From: Dysosmobacter sp. Marseille-Q4140
Lineage (GTDB): Bacteria > Bacillota > Clostridia > Oscillospirales > Oscillospiraceae
Direction: 5' to 3'
NCBI GenBank assembly: GCA_018228705.1
Contig: CP073694.1
Span: 1,612,001-1,676,000 of the forward strand
DNA length: 64,000 nucleotides
Position numbers and translations under genes: made by a program. Positions 7,967 through 16,605 of the stretch are shown here, one piece after another. Each line of letters begins with the position of its first letter. Position 1 is the stretch's first letter. The notes beneath the pieces were generated by a model. It worked only from the letters and a program-made list of their open reading frames with translations, made no database searches and was not told the origin of the DNA.

Positions 7967-8629
7967 TCAGGTTTTCTCTTTGCCCAGGATCACGGCGGCC
8001 AGCTGCTCCGGCGTGTCCGCCAGGAACTCCGCGCCGGCGGCCTCCAGACTCTCCCGGGATCGGAAGCCCCAGGTGACGCCGCAGGCGGGAAGGCCCGCGT
8101 TGTGGGCCGTCTCCATGTCCACGGAGCTGTCCCCCACAAAAAGGGTCGCGGCCGGGTCAGCGTTCAGCTCCGCCAGCACCTGCCGCACGCCGGTGGGGTC
8201 CGGCTTCACCGGAACGCCCCGGACCTTTCCCCGCACCAGGGAAAATACGCCGGGGAAAAAGTGCTCCACGATCTGACGGCTGAAGTCGTCGGCCTTGTTG
8301 GAGTAGACCGCCATCTGCACGCCGCGTTTCTTCAGCTCCGCCGCCAACTCCTCCATTCCCGCGTAGGGCAGGGTCTTGTCCATATTATGGGCGCCGTAGT
8401 ACTGGGAAAACTGCGCCAGGGTGTTCACCATCAGCAGGGGGCTGCGGCAGCCCTCCGGGGAAAACCGCTCCACCAGATTGGGGATCCCGTGTCCCACCAT
8501 GGACCGGAACTCCTCCAGGGAGTGCTCCGGCCAGCCGTTGCGGCGGCAGACCCAGTTGCCGGCGTCCGCCAGATCCTCCAGGGTGTCCAGCAGCGTTCCA
8601 TCCAGATCGAAAATCACCGTTTGGTACAT
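7967..8629 (-). CDS. gph: HAD-family phosphatase, phosphoglycolate phosphatase-like
   Basis: 220 residues. Motif I DLDGTLLDT at residues 8-16 (nucleophile Asp8, acid/base Asp10), motif II Ser in AVYSNKADD (about 105-113), motif III Lys in VKPDP, and motif IV VGDSSVDMETA (about 166-176). The four-helix cap after motif I fits the Gph/PGP group, which removes 2-phosphoglycolate made during DNA repair, though substrate range in this family is broad. It sits alone between two terminators, beside but not in the his operon. The substrate is inference. Confidence 0.85.
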   Translation of the reverse strand: MYQTVIFDLDGTLLDTLEDLADAGNWVCRRNGWPEHSLEEFRSMVGHGIPNLVERFSPEGCRSPLLMVNTLAQFSQYYGAHNMDKTLPYAGMEELAAELKKRGVQMAVYSNKADDFSRQIVEHFFPGVFSLVRGKVRGVPVKPDPTGVRQVLAELNADPAATLFVGDSSVDMETAHNAGLPACGVTWGFRSRESLEAAGAEFLADTPEQLAAVILGKEKT

Positions 8630-8703
8630 AGGCGCACCTCATTTCGTAAATTCCCGTCTATTTTAGCAACTTTACCGACGCTTCACAAGTGTCAGACAAA
8701 CTG

Positions 8704-8734
8704 AAAGGCGCGGCGGATGCCGCGCCTTTTTTAT
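8704..8734. terminator. Bidirectional terminator ending the his operon
   Basis: AAAGGCGCGGC, loop GGAT, GCCGCGCCTTTTTT. It stands downstream of hisJ on the minus strand, and its best T-run faces the plus direction. Confidence 0.7.
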
Positions 8735-8754
8735 GGATTTCGCAGGGGATATTC

Positions 8755-9576
8755 TCACAGGAAATCGGGCATGGGGCCCCGGCTGGTCAGAAGGGTGTGC
8801 TCCCGGAACCCGGCGGCCCGGGCCAGCTCCGCCGCCTGATCGTAGGCGTGGACGATCCCGGCGGCGCTGTGGGCGTCGGCGGTGAGGATAACCCGGCCGC
8901 CCATCGCCCGCCACTCCCGCAGCAAGAACAGCGCCGGATAGGGCGTGTCCCGGTAGCCCCGGGCCATGGCGCCGGTGTTGATCTCCAGCAGCGTGGCGTC
9001 CGGGTCCGCGGCGTGGAGGGCCTCCAGCGCCGCGGCGCGGTAGGCCGGGTCCGCCTCGTCGAAGAAGCGGCCGTCCCGGTTCAGCTTCACGATCAGGTCC
9101 ATGTGGCCCAGGATGGTGGGTCTGCGCCGCGCCATGGCGGCCACGTCGGCAAAATACCCCCTCGCCATGGCCAGGGCGTCCCCGCCGAACATCTCCCGCA
9201 GGCAGGCCGCAACATGGTCCGCGTCCCAGTCCACGCAGTGGTACTGCCTGGTCCGGGGATCGTACAGGTTGTGGACGGAGCCGATCCAGTACGCCGCCCA
9301 GTCCGGCACCGGCTGGGAGGACTGGCTGTCCTGCTCGATGCCCGGCAGTACCTCCATCCGCCCCCGGTATTCCTCTCGCAGCCGCAGCACCTCCGCCCGG
9401 TAGGCGGACGGGTCCTCCGGCAGCACGTTGCCCTGGTCCCAGGGGATATCGGTGTGGCTGTGGCCGGAGGCGCCGAAGGTCACCGCTCCGGCTTCAAAGG
9501 CCGCCCGGGCCATCTCCGCCAGGGTGTTCTTCCCGTCGCAGAGGGTGGAGTGGGTGTGGACGGTGCAGATCCTCAT
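8755..9576 (-). CDS. hisJ: Histidinol-phosphatase, PHP family
   Basis: 273 residues. Dephosphorylates L-histidinol phosphate, the penultimate stage of histidine synthesis. The PHP metal-binding motif [10 protein letters not shown] is at 7-16, with later histidines in GHSHTD (about 38), SVHNLYD, GHMDLI and TADAHS typical of the trinuclear site. The ATG at 9576 overlaps the hisIE stop in ATGA, so translation is coupled; the ORF open upstream is shadow. It is the last gene of the his operon. A PHP enzyme here explains why hisB encodes only the dehydratase. Confidence 0.92.
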   Translation of the reverse strand: MRICTVHTHSTLCDGKNTLAEMARAAFEAGAVTFGASGHSHTDIPWDQGNVLPEDPSAYRAEVLRLREEYRGRMEVLPGIEQDSQSSQPVPDWAAYWIGSVHNLYDPRTRQYHCVDWDADHVAACLREMFGGDALAMARGYFADVAAMARRRPTILGHMDLIVKLNRDGRFFDEADPAYRAAALEALHAADPDATLLEINTGAMARGYRDTPYPALFLLREWRAMGGRVILTADAHSAAGIVHAYDQAAELARAAGFREHTLLTSRGPMPDFL

Positions 9577-10208
9577 TGCATCCGCTCCTGCTTGACCTTG
9601 TGGTCCACCACATGGCGCTTTTCCAGCTCCCGGGTGATGTCCTCCACGGAAATGCCCATTTGGACCATCAGCACCATGACGTGGTAGGTCAGGTCCGCGA
9701 TCTCGTAGATGGTCTCCTCCCTGTCCTCCTTGCGGCCGCCGATGATGACCTCGGTGCACTCCTCGCCCACCTTCTTGAGGATCTTATCCAGGCCCTTGTT
9801 GAAGAGGTAGGTGGTGTAGCTGCCCTCCTTGGGGTCGGTCTTGCGGCCCTCGATCAGGTGGTAGAGACCCTCATAGCTGAACTGCTTGAGTTCCTCGGAC
9901 AGATACACCGGCTGGAAAAAGCAGCTCTCCGCGCCGGTGTGGCAGGCAGGACCGGCCTTGACCACCTCCACCACCAACGCGTCGGCGTCGCAGTCGGCGG
10001 TGATGGACACCACCCGCTGCACGTTGCCGCTGGTCTCGCCCTTGCGCCAGAGCTCCTGACGGCTGCGGCTCCAGAAGCAGGTGCGGCCCTCGTCGATGGT
10101 GATGGCCAGGCTCTCGGCGTTCATGTAGGCCAGGGTCAGGACCTCCTTGGTGTAGTGGTCCTGGACGATGGCGGGGATCAGGCCCTTTTCGTCAAATTTC
10201 AGTTCCAT
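9573..10208 (-). CDS. hisIE: Bifunctional phosphoribosyl-AMP cyclohydrolase / phosphoribosyl-ATP pyrophosphohydrolase
   Basis: 211 residues. The N-terminal HisI domain (1-105) has the metal-binding DCDAD and [12 protein letters not shown] segments; the C-terminal HisE domain (about 115-211) has [14 protein letters not shown] and EIADLTYH, the MazG-like helices. Together they perform the second and third steps of histidine synthesis. GGAG lies 10 nt before the ATG at 10208. The gene is separated from hisF by 818 bp of non-coding DNA holding a repeat-like element, so it may be poorly read from the main his promoter or have its own start. Confidence 0.95.
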   Translation of the reverse strand: MELKFDEKGLIPAIVQDHYTKEVLTLAYMNAESLAITIDEGRTCFWSRSRQELWRKGETSGNVQRVVSITADCDADALVVEVVKAGPACHTGAESCFFQPVYLSEELKQFSYEGLYHLIEGRKTDPKEGSYTTYLFNKGLDKILKKVGEECTEVIIGGRKEDREETIYEIADLTYHVMVLMVQMGISVEDITRELEKRHVVDHKVKQERMQ

Positions 10209-10254
10209 GGTGGATACGCTCCTTTTTGAAAGGTTTCCTCGCTGGGAGGGGATA

Positions 10255-10995
10255 CCGGGAGGTTCCCGGGGATTCCGGCCCCACTTTTCTTTGTCTTGTC
10301 AAAGAAAAGTCGCCGCCGGAGCGGTGGAAAAGAAAACGTTTAGTGCCAAACCTTGCGCCGTCGGCGCAAGGTCCGGCAAATACGGGGGTCGTGCGAAGCG
10401 GTGCGGCGGGCGTCGATGGTCCCGCCGTCCCTGCGCCGTTCTCCGGCGATCGAAGGGCCCCGGCCCCGCATAACGACTGCGGCGGGCAGACGGGGTGCAA
10501 AATCGCATTTATCCCCTGCTTCTCGTTCCGCGCCTTCCGCTGCGCCAGGCGCTGCCCCGGCGGGTACGGGAGTACGGCGATGCCGGGGCTTCCGGTCTGC
10601 CGTAGGGGCTGATTCCATATCGGCCCGCCGCCGGGCGCTCCGCCAGCACCAGGTGAGCGGCAGCGGAAAGAGACGCTGGCCGATCCGAAAAGCACCCCGT
10701 CCCTCCGCCGCACAGTCTATGCGGCTCCAAGGTATTTCGACCACCGAGGCAAGGCGCAGGGTCGACGGGGCCGTCGATTCAGCGCAAGCCGATTCGCACG
10801 GCCTCGCGCTTCGGCAAATAAGCCCCGGACGGGGCGCTTTGCCGCCCGGCATCTTTTCTTTTGACCGGCCGCGGCCGTTTGCCTCCGGCCTAAGAGCCGC
10901 CTACGGCGGTTGGCCTCCGGCACGCGCCTGCAGGCGCAGTCTTTTCGTCTTGCCGAAAAGAAAATGGGGGCGGATCCCCCGCGGGAAGCCCGCGC
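10255..10995. mobile_element. Non-coding TIR-bounded element of about 740 bp between hisF and hisIE
   Basis: The ends are imperfect inverted repeats: CCGGCCCCACTTTTCTTTG at 10275-10293 matches the complement of 10954-10973 (CCGCCCCCATTTTCTTTTCG), and similarity goes on outward for roughly 15 bp. Inside are many short palindromes: 10284-10309, 10351-10371, GCGCCTGCAGGCGC at 10924-10937, CCGCCTACGGCGG at 10897-10909, and 10941-10960. All open frames are arginine/proline-rich without ribosome sites. There is no transposase. MITE-like element or large structured RNA are both possible. Confidence 0.6.
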
Positions 10996-11026
10996 TCCCG
11001 CCCGGCCCGCCGGCAGCAGGGCAGGC

Positions 11027-11782
11027 TCAGATCCGCATCTCCACGCCCCGGGCGCGGAGGTAGCGCTTGAGGTCCTTGATGTCCACCTCTCCGGTGTGGA
11101 AAATGGAGGCCGCAAGACCCGCATCGATGCCGGGGTGGGTGAACAGCTCCGCAAAATGCTCCATGTTCCCGGCGCCGCCGCTGGCGATGATGGGCACGTG
11201 CACCCGCTCCGCCAGGGCGTCCAGCATCTCCAGGTCGAAGCCCTGCTTCACGCCGTCGGTGTCGATGGAGTTCAGCACGATCTCCCCGGCGCCGTCGTTC
11301 ACGCCCCGGACCGCCCAGTCCAGGGCGTCGATGCCGGTGTCCTCCCGGCCGCCCTTGGCGAAGAGGCGGAACTGTCCGTCCACCCGCTTGACGTCCATGC
11401 TGAGGACCACGCACTGGTCGCCGTACTTCTTGGCGGCGGCGGCGATGATGGAGGGGTCCGCGATGGCGCCGGAGTTGACGGACACCTTGTCGGCGCCGCA
11501 CTTGAGCACCCGGTCGAAATCCTCCACGGAGCGGATGCCGCCGCCCACGGTCAGCGGAATGAAGATCTCCGCCGCCACCCGGCGGAGGATGTCGGTGAAG
11601 AGCTTGCGGCCCTCGGCGGAGGCGGTGATGTCGTAGAACACCAGCTCGTCGGCGCCGGAGTCGTTGTAGAACCGGGCCATGACCACCGGGTCCGCCATGT
11701 CCCGCAGGCCCTCAAAATTGACGCCCTTCACCACCCGTCCGTCCTTCACGTCCAGGCAGGGGATGATCCGCTTGGCCAGCAT
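11027..11782 (-). CDS. hisF: Imidazole glycerol phosphate synthase, cyclase subunit
   Basis: 251 residues, a TIM barrel. Uses ammonia from HisH to turn PRFAR into imidazole glycerol phosphate and AICAR. Catalytic Asp11 (CLDVKDG) and Asp130 (SMDVKR) are in place, with phosphate loops VGGGIRS and IASGGAGN. The start at 11782 overlaps the hisA stop by one base (TGATG), so the two are coupled; codons upstream to 12079 belong to hisA read in another frame. The non-coding element starts within 35 bp of its stop. Confidence 0.97.
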   Translation of the reverse strand: MLAKRIIPCLDVKDGRVVKGVNFEGLRDMADPVVMARFYNDSGADELVFYDITASAEGRKLFTDILRRVAAEIFIPLTVGGGIRSVEDFDRVLKCGADKVSVNSGAIADPSIIAAAAKKYGDQCVVLSMDVKRVDGQFRLFAKGGREDTGIDALDWAVRGVNDGAGEIVLNSIDTDGVKQGFDLEMLDALAERVHVPIIASGGAGNMEHFAELFTHPGIDAGLAASIFHTGEVDIKDLKRYLRARGVEMRI

Positions 11783-12495
11783 CAGCCCACCTCCTTCATG
11801 ACGGTTTTCAAATCCAGCCGCCCGGTGTACAGGGCCTTGCCCAGAATGGCGGCCTGGGTGCCGATGGCCTTCAGCTGCCGCAGCTCCTCGATGCTGCTGA
11901 CACCGCCGGAGGCGGTGACGGCCAGGCCGTCGATTTTGGAAAGTTCCCGGTAGAGGTCCAGGTTCGTCCCCTGTTCGGCCCCGTCCCGGCTGATGTCGGT
12001 GTAGATGACGGCCTTCACCCCGGCGGAGCGGAGGCGGCGGCAGAAGTCCACGCCCTTTTCCGCGGACAGCTCCTTCCACCCGCTGACGGCCACGTAGCCG
12101 TCCCGGGCGTCCACACCCACAACGATACGCTCGCCGTACTTCCGGGCCATGCGCTCCGTGAAGGCGAAGTCCTTTACGGCGATGGTGCCCAGGATGCAGC
12201 GGCCCACCCCCAGGTCCAGGTAGCGGCGGATGCGGTCCTCATCCCGGATGCCGCCGCCCACCTCGATGTACAGCCCGCCCTGGCGGGCGATGGCGGCGAT
12301 GGAGTCAAAATTGGCCAGGGTGCCGTCCCGGGCACCGTCCAGGTCCACCACGTGGAGGCATTTCGCCCCGGCGGCCAGGAAGTCCCGGGCCACGGCGCAG
12401 GGGTCCGCGGCGTAGACGGTCTCTTTGTCGTAATCCCCCTGGTAGAGGCGGACCACCTGTCCGCCCCGCAGGTCAATGGCGGGAAAAATATCCAT
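11782..12495 (-). CDS. hisA: Phosphoribosylformimino-AICAR ribotide isomerase
   Basis: 237 residues, a TIM barrel homologous to HisF. Isomerises ProFAR to PRFAR. Catalytic Asp8 (FPAIDLRGG) and Asp129 (VVGVDARDG) are present, as are the phosphate-binding EVGGGIR (78-84) and TASGGVSS. The ATG at 12495 with GGGAGAG ahead is preferred over an ATG seven codons upstream. It follows the PNPOx-like gene by 27 nt and overlaps hisF by 1 nt. No sign of the PriA-type dual enzyme, as expected outside actinobacteria. Confidence 0.97.
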   Translation of the reverse strand: MDIFPAIDLRGGQVVRLYQGDYDKETVYAADPCAVARDFLAAGAKCLHVVDLDGARDGTLANFDSIAAIARQGGLYIEVGGGIRDEDRIRRYLDLGVGRCILGTIAVKDFAFTERMARKYGERIVVGVDARDGYVAVSGWKELSAEKGVDFCRRLRSAGVKAVIYTDISRDGAEQGTNLDLYRELSKIDGLAVTASGGVSSIEELRQLKAIGTQAAILGKALYTGRLDLKTVMKEVG

Positions 12496-12522
12496 AGGCG
12501 TTCTCTCCCATCTCAAATGGCG

Positions 12523-13002
12523 TCACAGGTGTTCCTTGCAGGTGAGGCTCTCCACCTCCAGCCGGAAGATCCCCACGGCATCCAGCATGGCCGGGCCGTA
12601 GGTCCACCGGTCCTGCCCGGTGCACTGGCGCATGACGGCGCTGAGCCCCGTCTCCTTCTCGGCAGGGTCCGTCACCTCGGCGACGGTCCCCTCCCCGATG
12701 ATGCTGCGGAAGGCCGCGGTGTAGTCGCAGGCCTGCTCCCCGCCCTGGAGGCGGTAGCCAGTGTCCATCTCAAAGCAGGCACAGCCGCCCTGCCGGATCA
12801 GGTCCGCCTTGCGGCCCTCCTTCGCCCCGTGGAAGTAGAGGAACTGCTTGCCCTCCCGTTCCGCCAGGCCGAAGTTCAGCGGCACCACATACACCCGCTC
12901 CCCGTCCCGCAGGCCCAGGCGGCACACCTGGCACTCCGCCAGCACGGCGCGGATCTTTGCCGGGTCCGTGACGGCCCGGTCCTTGCGTCTCATGGGTCTC
13001 AT
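12523..13002 (-). CDS. Flavin-binding PNPOx-like protein inside the his operon
   Basis: 159 residues of the split-barrel flavin fold (NimA / pyridoxamine phosphate oxidase-like). Recognisable parts are VCRLGLRDGERVYVVPLNF-type strand pairs near 25-45, FLYFHGAKEGRK, and CACFEMD. Such proteins bind FMN or haem; a few confer nitroimidazole resistance, most are uncharacterised. The ATG at 13002 follows GGAGGG. It lies 12 nt after hisH on one side and 27 nt before hisA on the other, hence co-expressed with histidine synthesis, yet no step of that pathway needs it. The role is unknown. Confidence 0.85.
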   Translation of the reverse strand: MRPMRRKDRAVTDPAKIRAVLAECQVCRLGLRDGERVYVVPLNFGLAEREGKQFLYFHGAKEGRKADLIRQGGCACFEMDTGYRLQGGEQACDYTAAFRSIIGEGTVAEVTDPAEKETGLSAVMRQCTGQDRWTYGPAMLDAVGIFRLEVESLTCKEHL

Positions 13003-13013
13003 AGGTCCCTCCC

Positions 13014-13628
13014 TCACAGCTCACCGAAGGCCTTCAGGATCCGCAGCCCCGTGTCCCCGGACTTCTCCGGGTGGAACTGGGTGCCCCAGACGTTGCCCTG
13101 GCGGACCACGCCGGTGACGGCCACGTTGCCGTACCGGGACACCGCCGAGGTGCTCTCCGCGCAGCGGCGGGCGTAGAAGCTGTGGACATAGTAGACATAC
13201 TCCCCGTCGCTGACATCCCGCAGCAGGGGATCGTCCTTCTTTTGAAATTCCAGGCTGTTCCAGCCCATGTGGGGGACCTTGAGCGTCTTGTCGGAAAGGT
13301 CCTCCCGCAGGTCCGCCACCTCGCCGGGCACCAGCCCCAGGCCCGGGTGCTCCCCGTACTCAAAGCTCCGGTCAAAGAGCAGCTGCATCCCCAGGCAGAT
13401 GCCCAGGAACGGCTTCTTCTCTGCCTCCTCCAGCAGCACCGGCACCAGCCCCGTGGCGTCCAGCTTGGCCCGGGCGTCGCCGAAGGCGCCCACGCCGGGC
13501 AGGACAATCCGGTCCGCGGCGCACAGGTCCTCCGCCTTTCCGGTGACCTCCGCCGCCAGGCCCAGGTGATGCAGGCTGGAGACCAGGGAGTAGAGGTTGC
13601 CCACGCCGTAATCCACAATGGCGATCAT
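13014..13628 (-). CDS. hisH: Imidazole glycerol phosphate synthase, glutaminase subunit
   Basis: 204 residues, class I glutamine amidotransferase that supplies ammonia to HisF. Catalytic Cys78 lies in LGICLGMQLL; His186 and Glu188 lie in TQFHPEKSG, completing the triad. The oxyanion strand PGVGAFG is at 44-50. AAGGAGG precedes the ATG at 13628. Between hisB and the flavin protein in the operon; its partner hisF is two genes downstream. Confidence 0.97.
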   Translation of the reverse strand: MIAIVDYGVGNLYSLVSSLHHLGLAAEVTGKAEDLCAADRIVLPGVGAFGDARAKLDATGLVPVLLEEAEKKPFLGICLGMQLLFDRSFEYGEHPGLGLVPGEVADLREDLSDKTLKVPHMGWNSLEFQKKDDPLLRDVSDGEYVYYVHSFYARRCAESTSAVSRYGNVAVTGVVRQGNVWGTQFHPEKSGDTGLRILKAFGEL

Positions 13629-13640
13629 GGTCAGCCCTCC

Positions 13641-14228
13641 TTACAGCGTGCCCTTGGTGCTGGGGATCTCCCCCAGGTGCTTTTCGTCCAGGGCCACGGC
13701 GGCCTTCAACGTCCGGCCCATGCCCTTGAACACCGCCTCCAGGATGTGGTGGGTGTTCTCCCCGGCCATCTGCCGGATATGGATGGAACCGGGGCAGCTG
13801 CGGACGAAGGCCAGCCAGAACTCCTTGGCCAGCTCCGTGTCAAAGTCCCCCACCTTTGCGGCGGGCAATTCCACGGCCCAGCCCAGATAGTCCCGGCCGG
13901 AGAGGTCGCAGGCGCACAGCACCAGCGTCTCGTCCATGGGCAGCAGGAACTGGCCGTAGCGGCAGATGCCCCGCTTGTCCCCCAGGGCCTGGGAGAAGGC
14001 CTTGCCCAGGCAGATGCCGATATCCTCCACGCTGTGGTGGCCGTCCACCTCCGTGTCCCCGTCGCAGCGGACCGTCAGGTCGAAGTCCCCGTGGCGGGCG
14101 AAGAGGGTCAGCATGTGGTCCAGGAACCCCACGCCGGTGGCGATGTCGCTCTTTCCGGTGCCGTCCAGGCACAGGCTCAGGCGGATGCGGGTCTCCTGGG
14201 TGTTGCGCTGAATGTCAGCAGTGCGCAT
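13641..14228 (-). CDS. hisB: Imidazoleglycerol-phosphate dehydratase
   Basis: 195 residues, the monofunctional form without a phosphatase domain. Dehydrates imidazole glycerol phosphate using two manganese ions; ligand motifs DGHHSVED (62-69) and ENTHHILE, plus GFLDHML near 34-40, are intact. The ATG at 14228 with AAGGAGG is chosen over an upstream extension to 14351 that runs through the hisC end. Histidinol phosphate hydrolysis is left to hisJ in the same operon. Confidence 0.97.
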   Translation of the reverse strand: MRTADIQRNTQETRIRLSLCLDGTGKSDIATGVGFLDHMLTLFARHGDFDLTVRCDGDTEVDGHHSVEDIGICLGKAFSQALGDKRGICRYGQFLLPMDETLVLCACDLSGRDYLGWAVELPAAKVGDFDTELAKEFWLAFVRSCPGSIHIRQMAGENTHHILEAVFKGMGRTLKAAVALDEKHLGEIPSTKGTL

Positions 14229-14245
14229 GGCGCGTCCTCCTTCCT

Positions 14246-15307
14246 TTATTCCGCCAGCAGGCGGTCGATCCGCTCTACCAGCGTCTCCATCTGCTGGCGG
14301 GAGCCGATGGTGATGCGGACATAGTCCCGGATGCGGTCGCTGTCGAACCACCGCACCAGGACCCCCGCCGCCTTCAGTCTCCGGTAGAGCTCTTCGCCGC
14401 CGATACGGTCGCTTTTGGCGAAGAGGAAATTTGCCAGGGAGGGCAGGATGGTGAAGCCCCGCTTGGTCAGGGCCCGGACCGTCCAGTCCCGGTTCTCCTC
14501 AATGGCGGCGCAGCAGCGGGCGAAGTAGTCCCCGTCCTCCATGGCGGCGGTGCCGGCCAGGATGGACAGGCGGTTGACGTTATAGGGGTTGAAGCTGTAC
14601 TTCACCCGGTTCAGGTCCGCGATCAGCGCCTCGCAGCCCAGGGCGAAGCCCACCCGCCCGCCGGCGAGAGACCGACTCTTGGACATGGTCTGGGTCACCA
14701 GCAGGTTGTCGTATTCACGGACCAGGGGCACGCAGCTCTCGGCGCCGAAGTCCACATAGGCCTCGTCTACGATCACCACCCGGTTTTTGTCCGCCTCCAG
14801 CAATCTCCGAATGTCGGACACCGCCACGGCCATGCCGGTGGGGGCGTTGGGGTTGGCGATGACGACGGTGCCGGGGAAGTCCAGGTAGTCCTCCACCGCC
14901 AGGGAGAAATCCTGGCGCAGGGAGACGATGCGGCTGTCCAGGCCGAACAGGGCCGTCTGGGCCTTGTAGAAGCCGTAGGTGATATCGGCGTAGGCCACGG
15001 GCTTTCCCGCCCCGCAGAAGGCCCGGAAGGCAAAGGCCAGGATCTCGTCGGAGCCATTGCCGGTGAGGACATTCTCCCGGCGCAGGTCGTACCGCTGGGC
15101 GATGGCGTCGTTCAGCGCCTGGCAGGTGGGGTCGGAGTAGAGGTTCAGCCGCTTCACCTCGCCCCGGGAGACGGCCTCCAGCACGCCAGGGGCAGGCGGG
15201 AAGGGGCTCTCGTTGGTGTTGAGCTTCACGTACTTCTGGTCCCGGGGCTGTTCCCCGGGGGTATAGGGTGCGAGGCGTTCCGCCTCGGCGGACAAAAAGC
15301 GGCTCAT
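14246..15307 (-). CDS. hisC: Histidinol-phosphate aminotransferase
   Basis: 353 residues, fold-type I PLP enzyme. Transfers an amino group from glutamate to imidazole acetol phosphate. The Schiff-base lysine is Lys210 (TMSKSRSLAGGR); NPNAPTG (152-158) and VDEAYVDF (180-187) bind PLP and substrate, and the N-terminal KLNTNES (28-34) is typical of HisC. The ATG at 15307 overlaps the hisD stop by one base. Confidence 0.96.
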   Translation of the reverse strand: MSRFLSAEAERLAPYTPGEQPRDQKYVKLNTNESPFPPAPGVLEAVSRGEVKRLNLYSDPTCQALNDAIAQRYDLRRENVLTGNGSDEILAFAFRAFCGAGKPVAYADITYGFYKAQTALFGLDSRIVSLRQDFSLAVEDYLDFPGTVVIANPNAPTGMAVAVSDIRRLLEADKNRVVIVDEAYVDFGAESCVPLVREYDNLLVTQTMSKSRSLAGGRVGFALGCEALIADLNRVKYSFNPYNVNRLSILAGTAAMEDGDYFARCCAAIEENRDWTVRALTKRGFTILPSLANFLFAKSDRIGGEELYRRLKAAGVLVRWFDSDRIRDYVRITIGSRQQMETLVERIDRLLAE

Positions 15308-16605
15308 CAATCGGTTTCTCCCTTCTCCTTGGTCTGGCGGCGGCTCAATACCGACCGGGCGTGGGCCTCCAGGCCCTCCCGGCGGGCGAACTCGGCGATC
15401 CGGGGGGCGGCCTCCGCCAGGGCCTCCCGGGTGTAGTAGAGGAAGCTGGACCGCTTGCGGAAGTCGTCCACCCCCAGGGGGCTGGAGAACCGGGCGGTGC
15501 CGGAGGTGGGCAGGGTGTGGTTGGGCCCGGCGAAGTAGTCACCCAGGGCCTCCGGGGCACTGCGGCCCAGGAACACGCTGCCGGCATTGCGAATTTGAGG
15601 CAGCAGGGCGAAGGGGTCCGCCACGCACAGCTCCAGGTGCTCCGGGGCGATGCGGTTCACCGCCTCCACCGCCGCGGAGAGGTCCGCGGTCACGATGATC
15701 TTGCCGTTGTCGTTGAGCGCTTTTGCAGCGATGTCCTGCCGGGGCAGGGCCGCGAGCTGCTTTTCCAGCTCCCGCTGCACCGCCTGGGCCAGGGGGCGGC
15801 TGTCCGTCACCAGCACGGCGGAGGCGCACACGTCGTGCTCCGCCTGGCTCAGCAGGTCCGCCGCCACCCAGGCGGGGTCGCTGTCCCCGTCGGAGAGCAC
15901 CAGGATCTCGCTGGGCCCGGCGATCATGTCGATGCCCACCTGGCCGAACACCTTCCGCTTGGCGGTGGCCACGAAGATGCCGCCGGGGCCCACCACCTTG
16001 TCCACCGCCGGGATGGTCTCGGTGCCGTAGGCCAGGGCCGCCACCGCCTGGGCGCCGCCCACCTTGAAGATCCGGTCCGCACCGGCGATCTTTGCCGCCG
16101 CCAGGGCCTCCGGGCTGACGGCGCCGGTTTGGTCCGGCGGCGTCACCACGAAGATCTCCTCCACGCCCGCGATCCGGGCGGGGATCACGTTCATCAATAT
16201 GGTGGAGGGGAAGGCCTCCGGGCTCCGGGGCACGCACACGCCCACCCGCCGGATAGGGGTGTACCGCTGGCCCATGACGATGCCGGGCCGGTCGGTGAGA
16301 ACAAAGTCATTGTGCACCTGCCGTTCGTGGAAACGGCGGATGTTGTCCGCCGCCATCTGGAGAGTGGTCTTGAAGTCCTCGTCCAGGGCGGCCCAGGCCG
16401 CGTCCATCTCCGCCGCCGTCACCTCCAGGGCCGTCAAGGACACGCCGTCGAACCGCTCCGTGTACCGCAGCAGCGCCGCGTCGCCGTTTTTCCGCACGTC
16501 GGCGATCACCGCGTCCACGGCGGCGCCCACGTCCGCCTCCGCCCGGATGTCCCGGTTGAGGATCTCCTCCGGCCGGATCGTCTCCCAATCTAAGATCCGG
16601 ATCAC
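15307..16605 (-). CDS. hisD: Histidinol dehydrogenase
   Basis: 432 residues. Zinc enzyme making histidine from histidinol in two NAD-dependent oxidations. Zinc-binding Gln254 and His257 (LLSQAEHD), the HLELCV region and C-terminal GLEAHARS are present. Two usually invariant spots differ: the strand normally reading VPGGxAxYPS is VPRSPEAFPS at 125-134, and GPGN is GPGG at 206-209. Starts with GTG at 16605, overlapping the hisZG stop in GTGA. Length and remaining motifs are normal, and all other his genes are present, so I take it as the pathway enzyme, but the changes deserve attention. Confidence 0.93.
   Translation of the reverse strand: MIRILDWETIRPEEILNRDIRAEADVGAAVDAVIADVRKNGDAALLRYTERFDGVSLTALEVTAAEMDAAWAALDEDFKTTLQMAADNIRRFHERQVHNDFVLTDRPGIVMGQRYTPIRRVGVCVPRSPEAFPSTILMNVIPARIAGVEEIFVVTPPDQTGAVSPEALAAAKIAGADRIFKVGGAQAVAALAYGTETIPAVDKVVGPGGIFVATAKRKVFGQVGIDMIAGPSEILVLSDGDSDPAWVAADLLSQAEHDVCASAVLVTDSRPLAQAVQRELEKQLAALPRQDIAAKALNDNGKIIVTADLSAAVEAVNRIAPEHLELCVADPFALLPQIRNAGSVFLGRSAPEALGDYFAGPNHTLPTSGTARFSSPLGVDDFRKRSSFLYYTREALAEAAPRIAEFARREGLEAHARSVLSRRQTKEKGETD

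Noticed and set aside
10192-10852. Overlapping minus-strand frames in the same gap
   Set aside because: Two frames open at once over palindrome-rich DNA; neither has a plausible start or family.
10353-11063. 236-codon plus-strand frame in the hisF-hisIE gap
   Set aside because: Arg/Pro/Ala-rich, no ribosome site, runs into hisF antisense. Treated as part of the non-coding element.
13856-15436. 526-codon plus-strand frame opposite hisB-hisC
   Set aside because: Shadow of genes with intact catalytic motifs on the other strand.
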